Assembly (NCBI GenBank): GCA_024280775.1
Contig: JAJRPM010000007.1
Span: 1 to 64,000, forward strand
Direction of reading: 5' to 3'
Source: Candidatus Zixiibacteriota bacterium
Lineage (GTDB): Bacteria; Zixibacteria; MSB-5A5; GN15; JACZUZ01
DNA: 64,000 bases
Shown in pieces: positions 7,406-15,332 of this stretch; within the stretch, counting starts at the first letter, position 1, and the number at the start of each line of letters is the position of its first letter. The notes under the pieces were generated by a model, which did not search any database, was not told where the DNA came from, and saw only the letters and a list, made by a program, of their open reading frames with translations. A program made the position numbers and the translations under genes.

Positions 7406-7999
7406 TTAGTATTGGAACTTCGGAACCCAATCCGCTATGCCATTCTCGAGCAAATCGAAAATAGGCCAGACACCGCAAAAATCATCGCCTGGGCCAAACC
7501 AGGTATGAGCGACACGGAAAATATTCCCGTCCGCGTCTTTACGAAATGTTGAAATCCCAGGCATCGGAGAGCCCTTATCATTGAGATATCCCATGTCCTG
7601 AGTGAAATCTGAACCGGCTCCAGAAAGGCAGGTGAATTCCCACTTACGCCCTTCGGTGAATTCTTTCATTGTCGCCGGGTCATCGGCTGAGACAAGAGCA
7701 AATCCGGCGCGATTTTCCAAATGGCGCCATTCGCCATTGAAACCATCAGCCCACAATGTGCAGTAGGCGCAACCAGTTCCCATATTATGCACTATAATCA
7801 GGTCTGACTTGTCTCCAAATAGCTCAGTCAAGGAAACCGAGGAACCGTCCTTGCGAGTCAACTTGTAGTCTTCAACTTTTTCACCCGAACGCTGTTTGAG
7901 AAGCTCCACCATCTTCTTTCTTGATTCGACAATCTGCCCCCCCAGCTTCTGAATCTCGGCATCAATGTCTTCTTTGGTAATTGCTTTTGCTGTATCCAT
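7406..7999 (-). CDS. DUF899-like thioredoxin-fold protein with a CxxC motif
   Basis: A 197-residue cytoplasmic protein. Residues 74-80 read GTGCAYC, a CxxC (Cys77, Cys80) at the place expected in a thioredoxin fold, followed by LWADGFNG, typical of the DUF899 family. The C-terminus has HTWFGPGDDFCGVWPIFDLL, also family-like. DUF899 proteins are predicted thiol oxidoreductases of unknown substrate. It is the last gene after bshC-bshA-bshB1 and a DinB protein on the same strand. A link to bacillithiol redox chemistry is possible but inferred from context only; the 120-base gap before it may hold a separate promoter. Confidence 0.82.
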   Translation of the reverse strand: MDTAKAITKEDIDAEIQKLGGQIVESRKKMVELLKQRSGEKVEDYKLTRKDGSSVSLTELFGDKSDLIIVHNMGTGCAYCTLWADGFNGEWRHLENRAGFALVSADDPATMKEFTEGRKWEFTCLSGAGSDFTQDMGYLNDKGSPMPGISTFRKDADGNIFRVAHTWFGPGDDFCGVWPIFDLLENGIADWVPKFQY

Positions 8000-8119
8000 T
8001 GCCCTAACCCGCCTTTACAATTGAAATGAAAAACCTCTGTCACAATAGTAAACGAAGTCACACCTGACTAGGTTGCACTGAAAGGTAATTATATAGCGCT
8101 GGAATAGGTAGGTTGGAGC

Positions 8120-8560
8120 TTAGAAAACACCGACTTGAATATCAGCTTTCACGTAGCTGATACCCTCAATTGGAGAGCCGGCCATGCGTCGCAGAGTTGC
8201 CAATTGCCCGATATGAGTCATCGCATCAGATAACGGTCCCTGAAGAGCCTTGAGTAAGACATTCCTTTCGGGGGTTTCCATAGACTGAAGTAATGTGTCC
8301 AAATCTTCGAGTCTCTGTCTGAAGTTTATAATTTCTTCCTGCCAGGTAGCCTTTTCCATGCTTGGCATCTCAGCGGAAACAAGTATGTGTTGCGTGAAAT
8401 ACATCAGCCTGCACATGTGCTGCATTATCTCAAGAGGCGTACGCACTCCCGAGCCTGCGTCAAAGTCTCCGAAACCTTCTGGAGCGCCATCAGTTACCCG
8501 ATTCAGACGAAATGCCAGTGTGGCAAGAAAGTGACGGAATATAGCAATGAGATCATTCAT
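8120..8560 (-). CDS. DinB-fold protein, candidate bacillithiol-dependent enzyme
   Basis: A 146-residue four-helix-bundle protein resembling the DinB/YfiT superfamily. His48 (IMQHMCRL) and DAMTHIGQLATLRRMAGSPI near residues 112-131 match the family's metal site and its H-x-GQ-x3-LRR end. The usual first His of the H-x3-H pair is Asp112 here, so the site would be His48, Asp112, His116. Known DinB members include the bacillithiol S-transferase BstA and maleylpyruvate isomerase-like enzymes. It lies 39 bases downstream of bshB1 in the same direction, which makes a bacillithiol transferase role plausible; this is inference from context. Confidence 0.75.
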   Translation of the reverse strand: MNDLIAIFRHFLATLAFRLNRVTDGAPEGFGDFDAGSGVRTPLEIMQHMCRLMYFTQHILVSAEMPSMEKATWQEEIINFRQRLEDLDTLLQSMETPERNVLLKALQGPLSDAMTHIGQLATLRRMAGSPIEGISYVKADIQVGVF

Positions 8561-8599
8561 GGTAAGATAAGTGTCTCTGCCCTGAGTCTTTGCAGAAGA

Positions 8600-9331
8600 C
8601 TATATAGATTGAACCGGCATTTTGACCGGGTCATCAATTAGAATATGCTCTTTGATGGCATAAGCCTCGGCGAATTGTGTGCCGGCTCGCATGCCATACT
8701 GACGCTGGAACACATCCATGTACTCAAAGATGCTCTGGTTGGGAGCGTAAATCTGCTTGGAGGCTTCTCCCTGGTTAAACTGACTGCCGTAGCACTTGAC
8801 TGCCTGGTCTTTGCGCTCTTTTTGGTCTGTGATATCCACCAGAAAGCTATGCGAGAAATCTCGAAATGAAGAGCAATAGATTATCTTCCGGGGGCGATGT
8901 GGTTCGCCGTTTAGCTCTTTGATTTTCTTTAATCCTGCCAGAAAGCAGGAATCGAATCCGAGATTGTGAGTGGTCAGATGATCCGGGTGACGCTGTATCC
9001 AAAAGGGTAGAATCACCAACTCGGGTTTGCTATCGCGAATGACCTGAGCAATTCTCAACTGTGAGTCTCTGTTGTTTTCGATAGCAGAATCTGGTAGCGC
9101 AAGATTGGCACGATACGTAAGTCCCATGATGCCTGCCGCGCAATCGGCTTCTGCGGCTCGGTCATGTTCATCGCCTAGAGTGCCCATCTCCCCTTGAGTC
9201 AAATCCAAAGCTCCGGTCTTGTAGCCAAGATCACTAAGCTTAATCATCAAACCACCGCAAGTGATTTCAACATCGTCACGGTGCGCGGCGATTGCCAGGG
9301 CATCTAGTCTTGTCGGAGTGTCGCTTACCAT
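8600..9331 (-). CDS. bshB1: Bacillithiol biosynthesis deacetylase BshB1
   Basis: BshB removes the acetyl group from N-acetylglucosaminyl-malate in the second step of bacillithiol synthesis. The 243-residue LmbE/PIG-L family protein has the zinc site AAHRDDVEITCGG near residues 16-28 and QRHPDHLTTHN near residue 130. DLTQGEMGTLGD and the start of the C-terminal region (KIIYCSSF) also fit the BshB1 subgroup. The usual AHPDDVE is AHRDDVE here, Pro to Arg beside the ligands, while the zinc-binding His and Asp remain. It follows bshA by 31 bases. Confidence 0.94.
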   Translation of the reverse strand: MVSDTPTRLDALAIAAHRDDVEITCGGLMIKLSDLGYKTGALDLTQGEMGTLGDEHDRAAEADCAAGIMGLTYRANLALPDSAIENNRDSQLRIAQVIRDSKPELVILPFWIQRHPDHLTTHNLGFDSCFLAGLKKIKELNGEPHRPRKIIYCSSFRDFSHSFLVDITDQKERKDQAVKCYGSQFNQGEASKQIYAPNQSIFEYMDVFQRQYGMRAGTQFAEAYAIKEHILIDDPVKMPVQSI

Positions 9332-9362
9332 CTCGAAATATCTTTCCTCTACGCTACCTCAG

Positions 9363-10523
9363 TTACTGCACCTTCATAGCTTTTGCATCTTCGCTACATC
9401 TCTCTAAGACACACTCATAGTAGCGCTCGTATTCAGTTACAATATTTGTATCCAGGAACCTGTCATTAGCACGCCTAATTGACGCTTCCTGAAAGCTCTT
9501 ATGCCGCACCGGGTCACCTAGCAGTTCAATTGCTGAGTCTGCCATAGCTCCTGTGTCACCAACTGGATGTAACATTCCGGTTACGCCATCTTCTATCACT
9601 TCGCTGATTCCCGAGCCAAGCGAGCCGACGAGTGGCACACCGCAGGCCATAGCTTCCAGCGCTGATAGACCAAATGACTCTTCTTGCGAAGGAAGCAAGA
9701 ACAAATCACCACAAGGAAGAATCTCCTCAACTCGAATCTGAGCGCCAAGAAATATGACGGAATCCTCTAGACCCTTGCGTTTTACTAAACGGCGTACAAG
9801 AGTAGTATCCGGGCCTTCACCTATCAGGAGTAATTTCGCCGGTAATGACTTTTTGATTTTCGCGAAGATATCAATGACATCTGGTGAACGCTTCACTGGT
9901 CTGAAGTTTGAGAGATGAATAATCAGGAATTCATCATCAGCTGCGAATTGAGACTTACAACAATTGCTGGTCCCGGGTTTGAAACGAGTCGCATCAAAGA
10001 AATTATGTATCACTTTGATATCGCGGGTGATACTGAATTCGCGCACAGTTTCTTCAGCCAGGTAATTTGATACAGCGGTTACTCCATCGGATTGATTGAT
10101 GGAAAACTTCGTGATGTCAAAGAATGACGCATCGGCGCCTACGAGAGTAATATCGGTTCCATGCAATGTGGTGATAATCTTCGGCGGCTTACCCTCGGCG
10201 GCAAGAATCTCACGCGCAAGGTAGGCCGATGCCGCATGGGGTATTGCATAATGCACATGCAATAAGTCCAAGTTGTAGTTCTTCGAAATCTCAACCATCT
10301 TAACAGCCAGCGGTAAGGTGTAGGGCGGACTTTTGAAGAGAGCATAATTCGTAGCGGCAACCGGATGATAGAACACATTTTCCATGTAAGTATTCAACCG
10401 AAAAGGCGGTTCGGAGCTTATGAAATGAACATGATGTCCTCGCTCGGCTAATTTCATTCCTAATTCCGAGGCCACAATTCCTGAGCCGCCGGCTGACGGA
10501 TAACATGTGATACCTATTCTCAT
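9363..10523 (-). CDS. bshA: N-acetyl-alpha-D-glucosaminyl L-malate synthase BshA
   Basis: BshA joins UDP-GlcNAc to L-malate, the first step of bacillithiol synthesis. The 386-residue GT4 glycosyltransferase begins MRIGITCYPSAGGSGIVASE, the BshA-type N-terminus with the GGSG loop. LHVHYAIPHAASAYLA and TTLHGTDITLVG follow in the N-terminal Rossmann domain. The C-terminal domain has LSNFRPVKR, IGEGPD and the GT-B signature LPSQEESFGLSALEAMACGVP with the conserved E-x7-E. Its start overlaps the bshC stop by four bases, so the genes are coupled. Confidence 0.96.
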   Translation of the reverse strand: MRIGITCYPSAGGSGIVASELGMKLAERGHHVHFISSEPPFRLNTYMENVFYHPVAATNYALFKSPPYTLPLAVKMVEISKNYNLDLLHVHYAIPHAASAYLAREILAAEGKPPKIITTLHGTDITLVGADASFFDITKFSINQSDGVTAVSNYLAEETVREFSITRDIKVIHNFFDATRFKPGTSNCCKSQFAADDEFLIIHLSNFRPVKRSPDVIDIFAKIKKSLPAKLLLIGEGPDTTLVRRLVKRKGLEDSVIFLGAQIRVEEILPCGDLFLLPSQEESFGLSALEAMACGVPLVGSLGSGISEVIEDGVTGMLHPVGDTGAMADSAIELLGDPVRHKSFQEASIRRANDRFLDTNIVTEYERYYECVLERCSEDAKAMKVQ

Positions 10524-12196
10524 CTCTTGTCCATTTCCGAGAGGTATAACAATTGATGCTGAGTAGTGTCAAGCACAATCGTATTAGAGATATAGTCCAT
10601 TATTGAATACCCATAGCGCGCCAAATAGTACACGGCGCTTAGGGTGCGCTCCTGCAACCCGTGACGCGGGAACAACGCATTTCCGGCGCGATATAGCGCC
10701 GCACGTTCATCGGCGAGCTTTTTCTTATGCGAAGCAAAAGTCTTCTTCTCGAACGCCGTAAGCGCATGATCTAGTTTTCCTAGTATTTGCTCGGCGTTTC
10801 TTTCGAGGGTATTGTCAAACTCTACAACCCGCCCAGCGACTTCTTTGAATTGGGAACTAACACTCTCTTTTAGCCTGGCAAATGATTCTTCCAAATCATC
10901 CGGGAATGATTTCCCCAAAGCGTTATTGATAACAGTCTCTATGTCACCGCAAAATTCCAAAAACGTCAGCTCATGCTTGCGCATCAGTTTCTCAAATCGT
11001 TTTTCAATAAGCGTCACACTTATTCTGCCACTAAAGATTGGCGTTGGAGTGTCATACAACTCGAACAGGCGCCATAGTTGAGCGAAGTATGCAACTTCCG
11101 ACGGCCCTCCACCCTGCACAATCGTGGGGAATATCGACGCGGCAAGCGCTGGTCTAGTTAGCACATCAGGCGAAAAGCGTGACGGTTCAGTGTCGATTAT
11201 TTTTCTTAGCTCTGCGCCAGAGTAAGTCTTCTCACCTACACGATATGACTCACCGTCCCGATGAATCGCTTTGCGTTCAGGGTCCAGCAAAAACAAATGG
11301 CAGGCGCTTTCCTCTTTCTGTACTTGCAAATGGTAGCCAGCGCTGAGAATCCGCGCATTCGCGGCGCTCAATTCTGCTTTTAACTCCACATGCTTTTCTA
11401 ATGTTCGGCGATAGAACGGAGCGGCCAGGTCTTTGAAATCATCATCACCCGGAGAGAACACTATCAACCCGTTATCAGGCATCGTATCAGTAAAGAACTG
11501 CGCAAACGCTGTGACGAAATCCGTTCCAGTATGATAAGCGGCGAAGAGTCGCTCGAAGAGCTCCTCGGTGAAATCAGTGCGTCCCAAAGAATCCGTCAGC
11601 GAAGTCTTGAGTTCTGCAAAGAGCTCTTCATCGGTGAATCGTAAGTCATATGCAGGACGGCCTTCGTTTTCCACTCGGTAATAACTACGTTGAACCGGCT
11701 CACCTAGCATATCGAAAGTATAAGCGTGGTTTATTTCCTCGAAATCATGATCATCAGCGGCAATCCAGAATATAGGAATAACAGGTCGACCAAGTTTTTC
11801 TTCGAGCGCCGCGGCTTGTTTAACCGCCCATATCGCTTTGTAGAAACCCAGTAAAGGGCCGCCGAACAACCCCGCCTGCTGTCCAGAGAAAACCATAACG
11901 GAATCAGGCTCACGCAGGCGCTTGATATTGGCTAACGCTTTGGGCTTAGCCGCAAAGATCTCACTTTGCTTTTCGAGAATCGCCGCTAATGCATCCCTGT
12001 CATACTTACGATTGTCGATTGCTCGCGCAACTGATTTTGCATCAACATTGGGATATAGATCACGCACACTATCTGCGTTTTGCAAAAAGTCGAGATACAT
12101 TTGACTGTATCCCATTGTGCGTGAATTCGGGATGAGCCGAGCGTAGGAAGTTTGTTCTTCAGGCGCTGTTGAGGTCATGGTGTTTTCTGGAGTCAT
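10520..12196 (-). CDS. bshC: Bacillithiol biosynthesis cysteine-adding enzyme BshC
   Basis: BshC is the putative ligase that adds cysteine to glucosaminyl-malate. The 558-residue protein is of the usual size. It contains FSGQQAGLFGGPLLGFYKAI (about residues 103-122), typical of the family's Rossmann core; PVIPIFWIAADDHDFEEINH next to it; VQGGGPSEVAYFAQLW near residue 366; a long predicted coiled-coil (about 420-500); and a compact GNALFPRHGLQERTLS C-terminal part. It is the first gene of the bsh operon. Having bshC, bshA and bshB1 together means the full pathway is present. Confidence 0.95.
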   Translation of the reverse strand: MTPENTMTSTAPEEQTSYARLIPNSRTMGYSQMYLDFLQNADSVRDLYPNVDAKSVARAIDNRKYDRDALAAILEKQSEIFAAKPKALANIKRLREPDSVMVFSGQQAGLFGGPLLGFYKAIWAVKQAAALEEKLGRPVIPIFWIAADDHDFEEINHAYTFDMLGEPVQRSYYRVENEGRPAYDLRFTDEELFAELKTSLTDSLGRTDFTEELFERLFAAYHTGTDFVTAFAQFFTDTMPDNGLIVFSPGDDDFKDLAAPFYRRTLEKHVELKAELSAANARILSAGYHLQVQKEESACHLFLLDPERKAIHRDGESYRVGEKTYSGAELRKIIDTEPSRFSPDVLTRPALAASIFPTIVQGGGPSEVAYFAQLWRLFELYDTPTPIFSGRISVTLIEKRFEKLMRKHELTFLEFCGDIETVINNALGKSFPDDLEESFARLKESVSSQFKEVAGRVVEFDNTLERNAEQILGKLDHALTAFEKKTFASHKKKLADERAALYRAGNALFPRHGLQERTLSAVYYLARYGYSIMDYISNTIVLDTTQHQLLYLSEMDKR

Positions 12197-12270
12197 TTGA
12201 ATTACAAGCTGGCGCTTATTCGGGAAAGCCTATCGGCCAAGTGTTTTGAGAGACTGTGCTATCCTTTGGG

Positions 12271-13239
12271 TCATAGCCATTTCTTTTTCTTGAAGAAGAC
12301 AACCATACTCGCGGTTGTGATAATGGTCACTACCCAGAAGAACAAATATCCATGCTCCCAGTTGAGTTCGGGCATCGACACAAAATTCATCCCCCACAAT
12401 CCAACTAAGAAAGTAGGCGGCATCAACAATACAGTTATGAACGTCAGGAATTTAATGATTTCATTGGTCTTGGTAGAAACTGACGAAAAGTATACTTCCA
12501 GCGCCGCGCTAAGTGTTTCGCGATTGCTATCAGCTATATCGTTAATGCGATTCACATTATCATAAATATCTCGAAAATATATCCGGGCCCTATCTGATAT
12601 CAATGTCAGATTCCCTCGGCTGAGTCGATGCAAGGTTTCCTTCTGTGGACTGGCTACACGTTTCAGCATGGCCATGTGACGTCGCAAGCGGAAGATTGCT
12701 CGCACTATATCACCATCCGGCTCTTCCAGCACTGTCTCCTCAATGTCATCAACCTGCGATTCGAGCACATCAAGAGTGATATTGAAACTATCAATCGCCG
12801 CATCAACGAGCGCATGAAGCAACAAATCCGAGCCGCGTGACATCATCCGTTCGTTTTGCATCACTTTGGAAAACAGAAAATCAAAGACCCGATGCGCCTG
12901 TTTGTGGATGGTGATTACGAAGTTGCTTGAGGCATAAATGTCAACCTCGGTAACTTTCAGATCGTCATCCCCACCCTGGTAGTCCAGCAGTTTGAAGACA
13001 CTAAAGAGGTCATCACCGTAAGCGTCCATCTTGGCGACCTGGTTCTCGACAAAAATATCCTCAACAACCAAAGGATGTAACTTGAAAACTTTGCTCAAGA
13101 GACGCTCTTCATCCTTACCCGGAGCCTGAATGTCCAGCCAGAGCAAAGTATCCGGCTCCCGCAGCAGAGCCTCGATACCCTCAACTCCACGAGTCATCGT
13201 GGTTTTCTCGCCGGGACGATGTACGAAATATCGAATCAC
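12271..13239 (-). CDS. corA: CorA family magnesium/cobalt transporter
   Basis: A divalent cation channel of the inner membrane. The 322-residue protein has a long cytoplasmic alpha/beta funnel. Its two C-terminal helices carry the pore signature GMN (LWGMNFVSMPE, near residue 292) and a basic tail KKKKW. MIDAS-like metal sensing cannot be judged from sequence. The ATG overlaps the stop of the upstream membrane protein gene by four bases, so the two are co-translated. It lies 74 bases from bshC on the same strand. Confidence 0.95.
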   Translation of the reverse strand: MIRYFVHRPGEKTTMTRGVEGIEALLREPDTLLWLDIQAPGKDEERLLSKVFKLHPLVVEDIFVENQVAKMDAYGDDLFSVFKLLDYQGGDDDLKVTEVDIYASSNFVITIHKQAHRVFDFLFSKVMQNERMMSRGSDLLLHALVDAAIDSFNITLDVLESQVDDIEETVLEEPDGDIVRAIFRLRRHMAMLKRVASPQKETLHRLSRGNLTLISDRARIYFRDIYDNVNRINDIADSNRETLSAALEVYFSSVSTKTNEIIKFLTFITVLLMPPTFLVGLWGMNFVSMPELNWEHGYLFFWVVTIITTASMVVFFKKKKWL

Positions 13240-14285
13240 TTGTTCTTGGCCTCCACCGCCCAGGGCGGCCCATCGGTCACAGTTGAAAGTACATCCTTGA
13301 TTTCTTCCTCTTCGGGGCTGAATTCGTCCACTCTGACACGTTCAGAACGCACGAACCATCCCGCTAACGCCAAAATAGGCGCTACATCAATAATATGCAA
13401 CGCCAAGGCCAATAGAGCGGCGTCTGTCTTTAGGACTCCAAAACTGGTCAAAGTTGCCACCACCAGCAACTCAAAGGTTCCGGCATTACCGGGAGTGATA
13501 GGAAACAGGAGACCAAGAGTGTTTACTATTACCACAACCAAAGCCGCCGCCGGAGCGACTGACAATCCGAACGCCTTGAAGAGAAGAATTATCATCGCGG
13601 CCTGTGATGTCCAAATCAGAATCGATAGCAGGACTGAACGAAGCAGATGTTTGGTGGACTTCAGTGCATTGGCGCCTCGAATCAGACTCGTCGAGAACCT
13701 CCTAAGAGTAATGTAAACGCCCGGCCAGCGCCGACGACAAGCTTTCTTTATCAGCCTATCTATTCGTTTGTGAAATGCAAGATGTGTATAGAGCGCAGCA
13801 ACCAAAACGAGCGCGGCAACCAGAACAAAGTAGCTATAGGAGCTATACTTCGAGGGAAACACCAGCCAAAACGAGCTCAAGAAAATGAATGTCAAAAGCA
13901 TCATTGCATCAAAGAGAATCTCCAGTAGAAAAGTAGAAAACACCTGTGCCTTCGGAAGATTCTCTTTTCTTGAGATGAGTAACACCCTGCCAACTTGCCC
14001 GGTCAGAGCAGGCATAACATAGTTCAGAGCCGCGGCTGTCGCATAGAGCAACGCCGCGCGAAGAGCCCCGATTCGCTTGCTTGGTTCAAGGATTGTCCGC
14101 CAACGCGCCGAGCGAGCGAGTTGCATCAAAGCGCTAAGGGCCAAGACCGGAACCAAATACCACAGATTCAACTTGCCCCACAGCTCTTCAAGATGATCGA
14201 GACGCACATCCTTGAAACTATAGGCCAATAGGATTACGGCTATGACACCGCCCCAGAATCTTTTCTTTTTCAATAATGCAGGCAC
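13236..14285 (-). CDS. Lysylphosphatidylglycerol synthase-like TM protein (UPF0104)
   Basis: A 349-residue polytopic membrane protein with about eight hydrophobic helices and no soluble domain. RSARWRTIL near residue 60, FPITPGNAGTFELLVVATL near residue 255 and the general layout match the flippase-like LPG_synthase_TM family related to the N-terminal part of MprF and to AglD. Members are thought to flip or help transfer lipid-linked groups; the substrate here is unknown. No aminoacyl-transfer domain is fused, so lysylation of lipid is not implied. The gene is coupled to corA. Confidence 0.85.
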   Translation of the reverse strand: MPALLKKKRFWGGVIAVILLAYSFKDVRLDHLEELWGKLNLWYLVPVLALSALMQLARSARWRTILEPSKRIGALRAALLYATAAALNYVMPALTGQVGRVLLISRKENLPKAQVFSTFLLEILFDAMMLLTFIFLSSFWLVFPSKYSSYSYFVLVAALVLVAALYTHLAFHKRIDRLIKKACRRRWPGVYITLRRFSTSLIRGANALKSTKHLLRSVLLSILIWTSQAAMIILLFKAFGLSVAPAAALVVVIVNTLGLLFPITPGNAGTFELLVVATLTSFGVLKTDAALLALALHIIDVAPILALAGWFVRSERVRVDEFSPEEEEIKDVLSTVTDGPPWAVEAKNK

Positions 14286-14475
14286 TGGAATCTATCTATT
14301 AGAAACGGCCAAAGACCGCGTTTTGAAGTTCAATAACATACGAGCCGTCACCGGCAAATCGCTCCAAAAGAAGCGCTGGGCATAAGTAACTAGAACCCCG
14401 AGAACAGTAAGCTCCTGTTGGCGTTCATTACTTACACAGTATTGGCTAAATGCCTGTCAGTCAACTAAATCACCC

Positions 14476-14494
14476 CGAAGATTGCAAATCTTCG
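14476..14494. other. Perfect 8-bp hairpin downstream of batE
   Basis: CGAAGATT-GCA-AATCTTCG forms an 8-bp stem with a 3-base loop about 50 bases past the batE stop. No T run follows on either strand, so it is at best a weak terminator or an mRNA end stabiliser. Nothing else recognisable lies between 14286 and 14546. Confidence 0.3.
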
Positions 14495-14546
14495 ATTAAA
14501 AGACCGAAAGCGCAACCTACTGTAAGACACTATGTATGAGTAAGTT

Positions 14547-15332
14547 CTAGAGACGTTCTAAAGCGGCTATTGAAATCCAGCCCTGTCGTTTGTTCGCAAA
14601 TAGGGCCAATGCGAAATCTCCTGAGCTTTCACGAATCACAACCTCAAGCCCTGCCGCCGCCTTGAACTCTACTTTCGCATCTTTCGAGGGCCTATCTGTT
14701 ACAGGAGATTCCGGCAGGGTAACTACCGCCCTGTCGGCGCCAAACTCCTGCCGGTACTTGAAAGTGGTTAGCGAAGCCAGGACAACAAACAGCGCCGCCA
14801 ATACAACAATGCCCGATTTCAGCAATGTTGTCTTTTGTCCTGTTACAATAAGGTAGATTGACAGGAGGGAAAACAATAACAAAGCGCTGGTAGTCAACCA
14901 ACCCCAAAACCCGAGAGATGCGTTCTCAGTAACACTCGCAAAGAACTCCGAAACAGGGTTTAGCTCCACCCCTTCAAGCTGAATGGTCACGAAACTCCGG
15001 GCGAATTCCAGATTGTCTTTGATGTCCGAATCAGCCGGGTCCAATCGCTGAGCGCGGAGGTAGTTAAGTATTGCATGTCCCAGGTCACCGGATTCAAAAT
15101 AGGCATTACCGAGATTGTGGTACAATTCCGCTGATTCATAACCTTGAGTCAGAATTGTGTTGTAGTCTGCAATAGCCCCAATATAGTCTGTCGAATCATA
15201 GGCGGCATTGCCGTGAGCGAACAGCTCTTCAGGACTGTCCTGCGCCAATGCAATTGACGACAGCGCTGAAAAAATCAGCAAAAGTCCCAATGCCGTCCTT
15301 GTGTATGCAGATAATCTACTAATGCTTAGCAA
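14547..15332 (-). CDS. batE: BatE-like TPR and SH3 domain protein
   Basis: A 261-residue envelope protein. It has an N-terminal signal segment ending near SIALA|QDS, and two to three TPR motifs (about residues 30-105) with LYHNLGNAYFESGDLGHAILNYLRAQ. Two hydrophobic helices follow near 135-190, and the C-terminal segment resembles a bacterial SH3 fold (VIRESSGDFALALFANKRQGWI). This order is that of BatE in aerotolerance operons. It is the last gene of the operon and overlaps batD by 14 bases. Bat proteins are tied to oxidative or envelope stress survival and parasite virulence in Bacteroides and Leptospira; the biochemical role is unsettled. Confidence 0.88.
   Translation of the reverse strand: MLSISRLSAYTRTALGLLLIFSALSSIALAQDSPEELFAHGNAAYDSTDYIGAIADYNTILTQGYESAELYHNLGNAYFESGDLGHAILNYLRAQRLDPADSDIKDNLEFARSFVTIQLEGVELNPVSEFFASVTENASLGFWGWLTTSALLLFSLLSIYLIVTGQKTTLLKSGIVVLAALFVVLASLTTFKYRQEFGADRAVVTLPESPVTDRPSKDAKVEFKAAAGLEVVIRESSGDFALALFANKRQGWISIAALERL

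Noticed and set aside
13236-14285. MprF lysylphosphatidylglycerol synthase
   Set aside because: Only the membrane part is present; the aminoacyl-transfer domain is missing.
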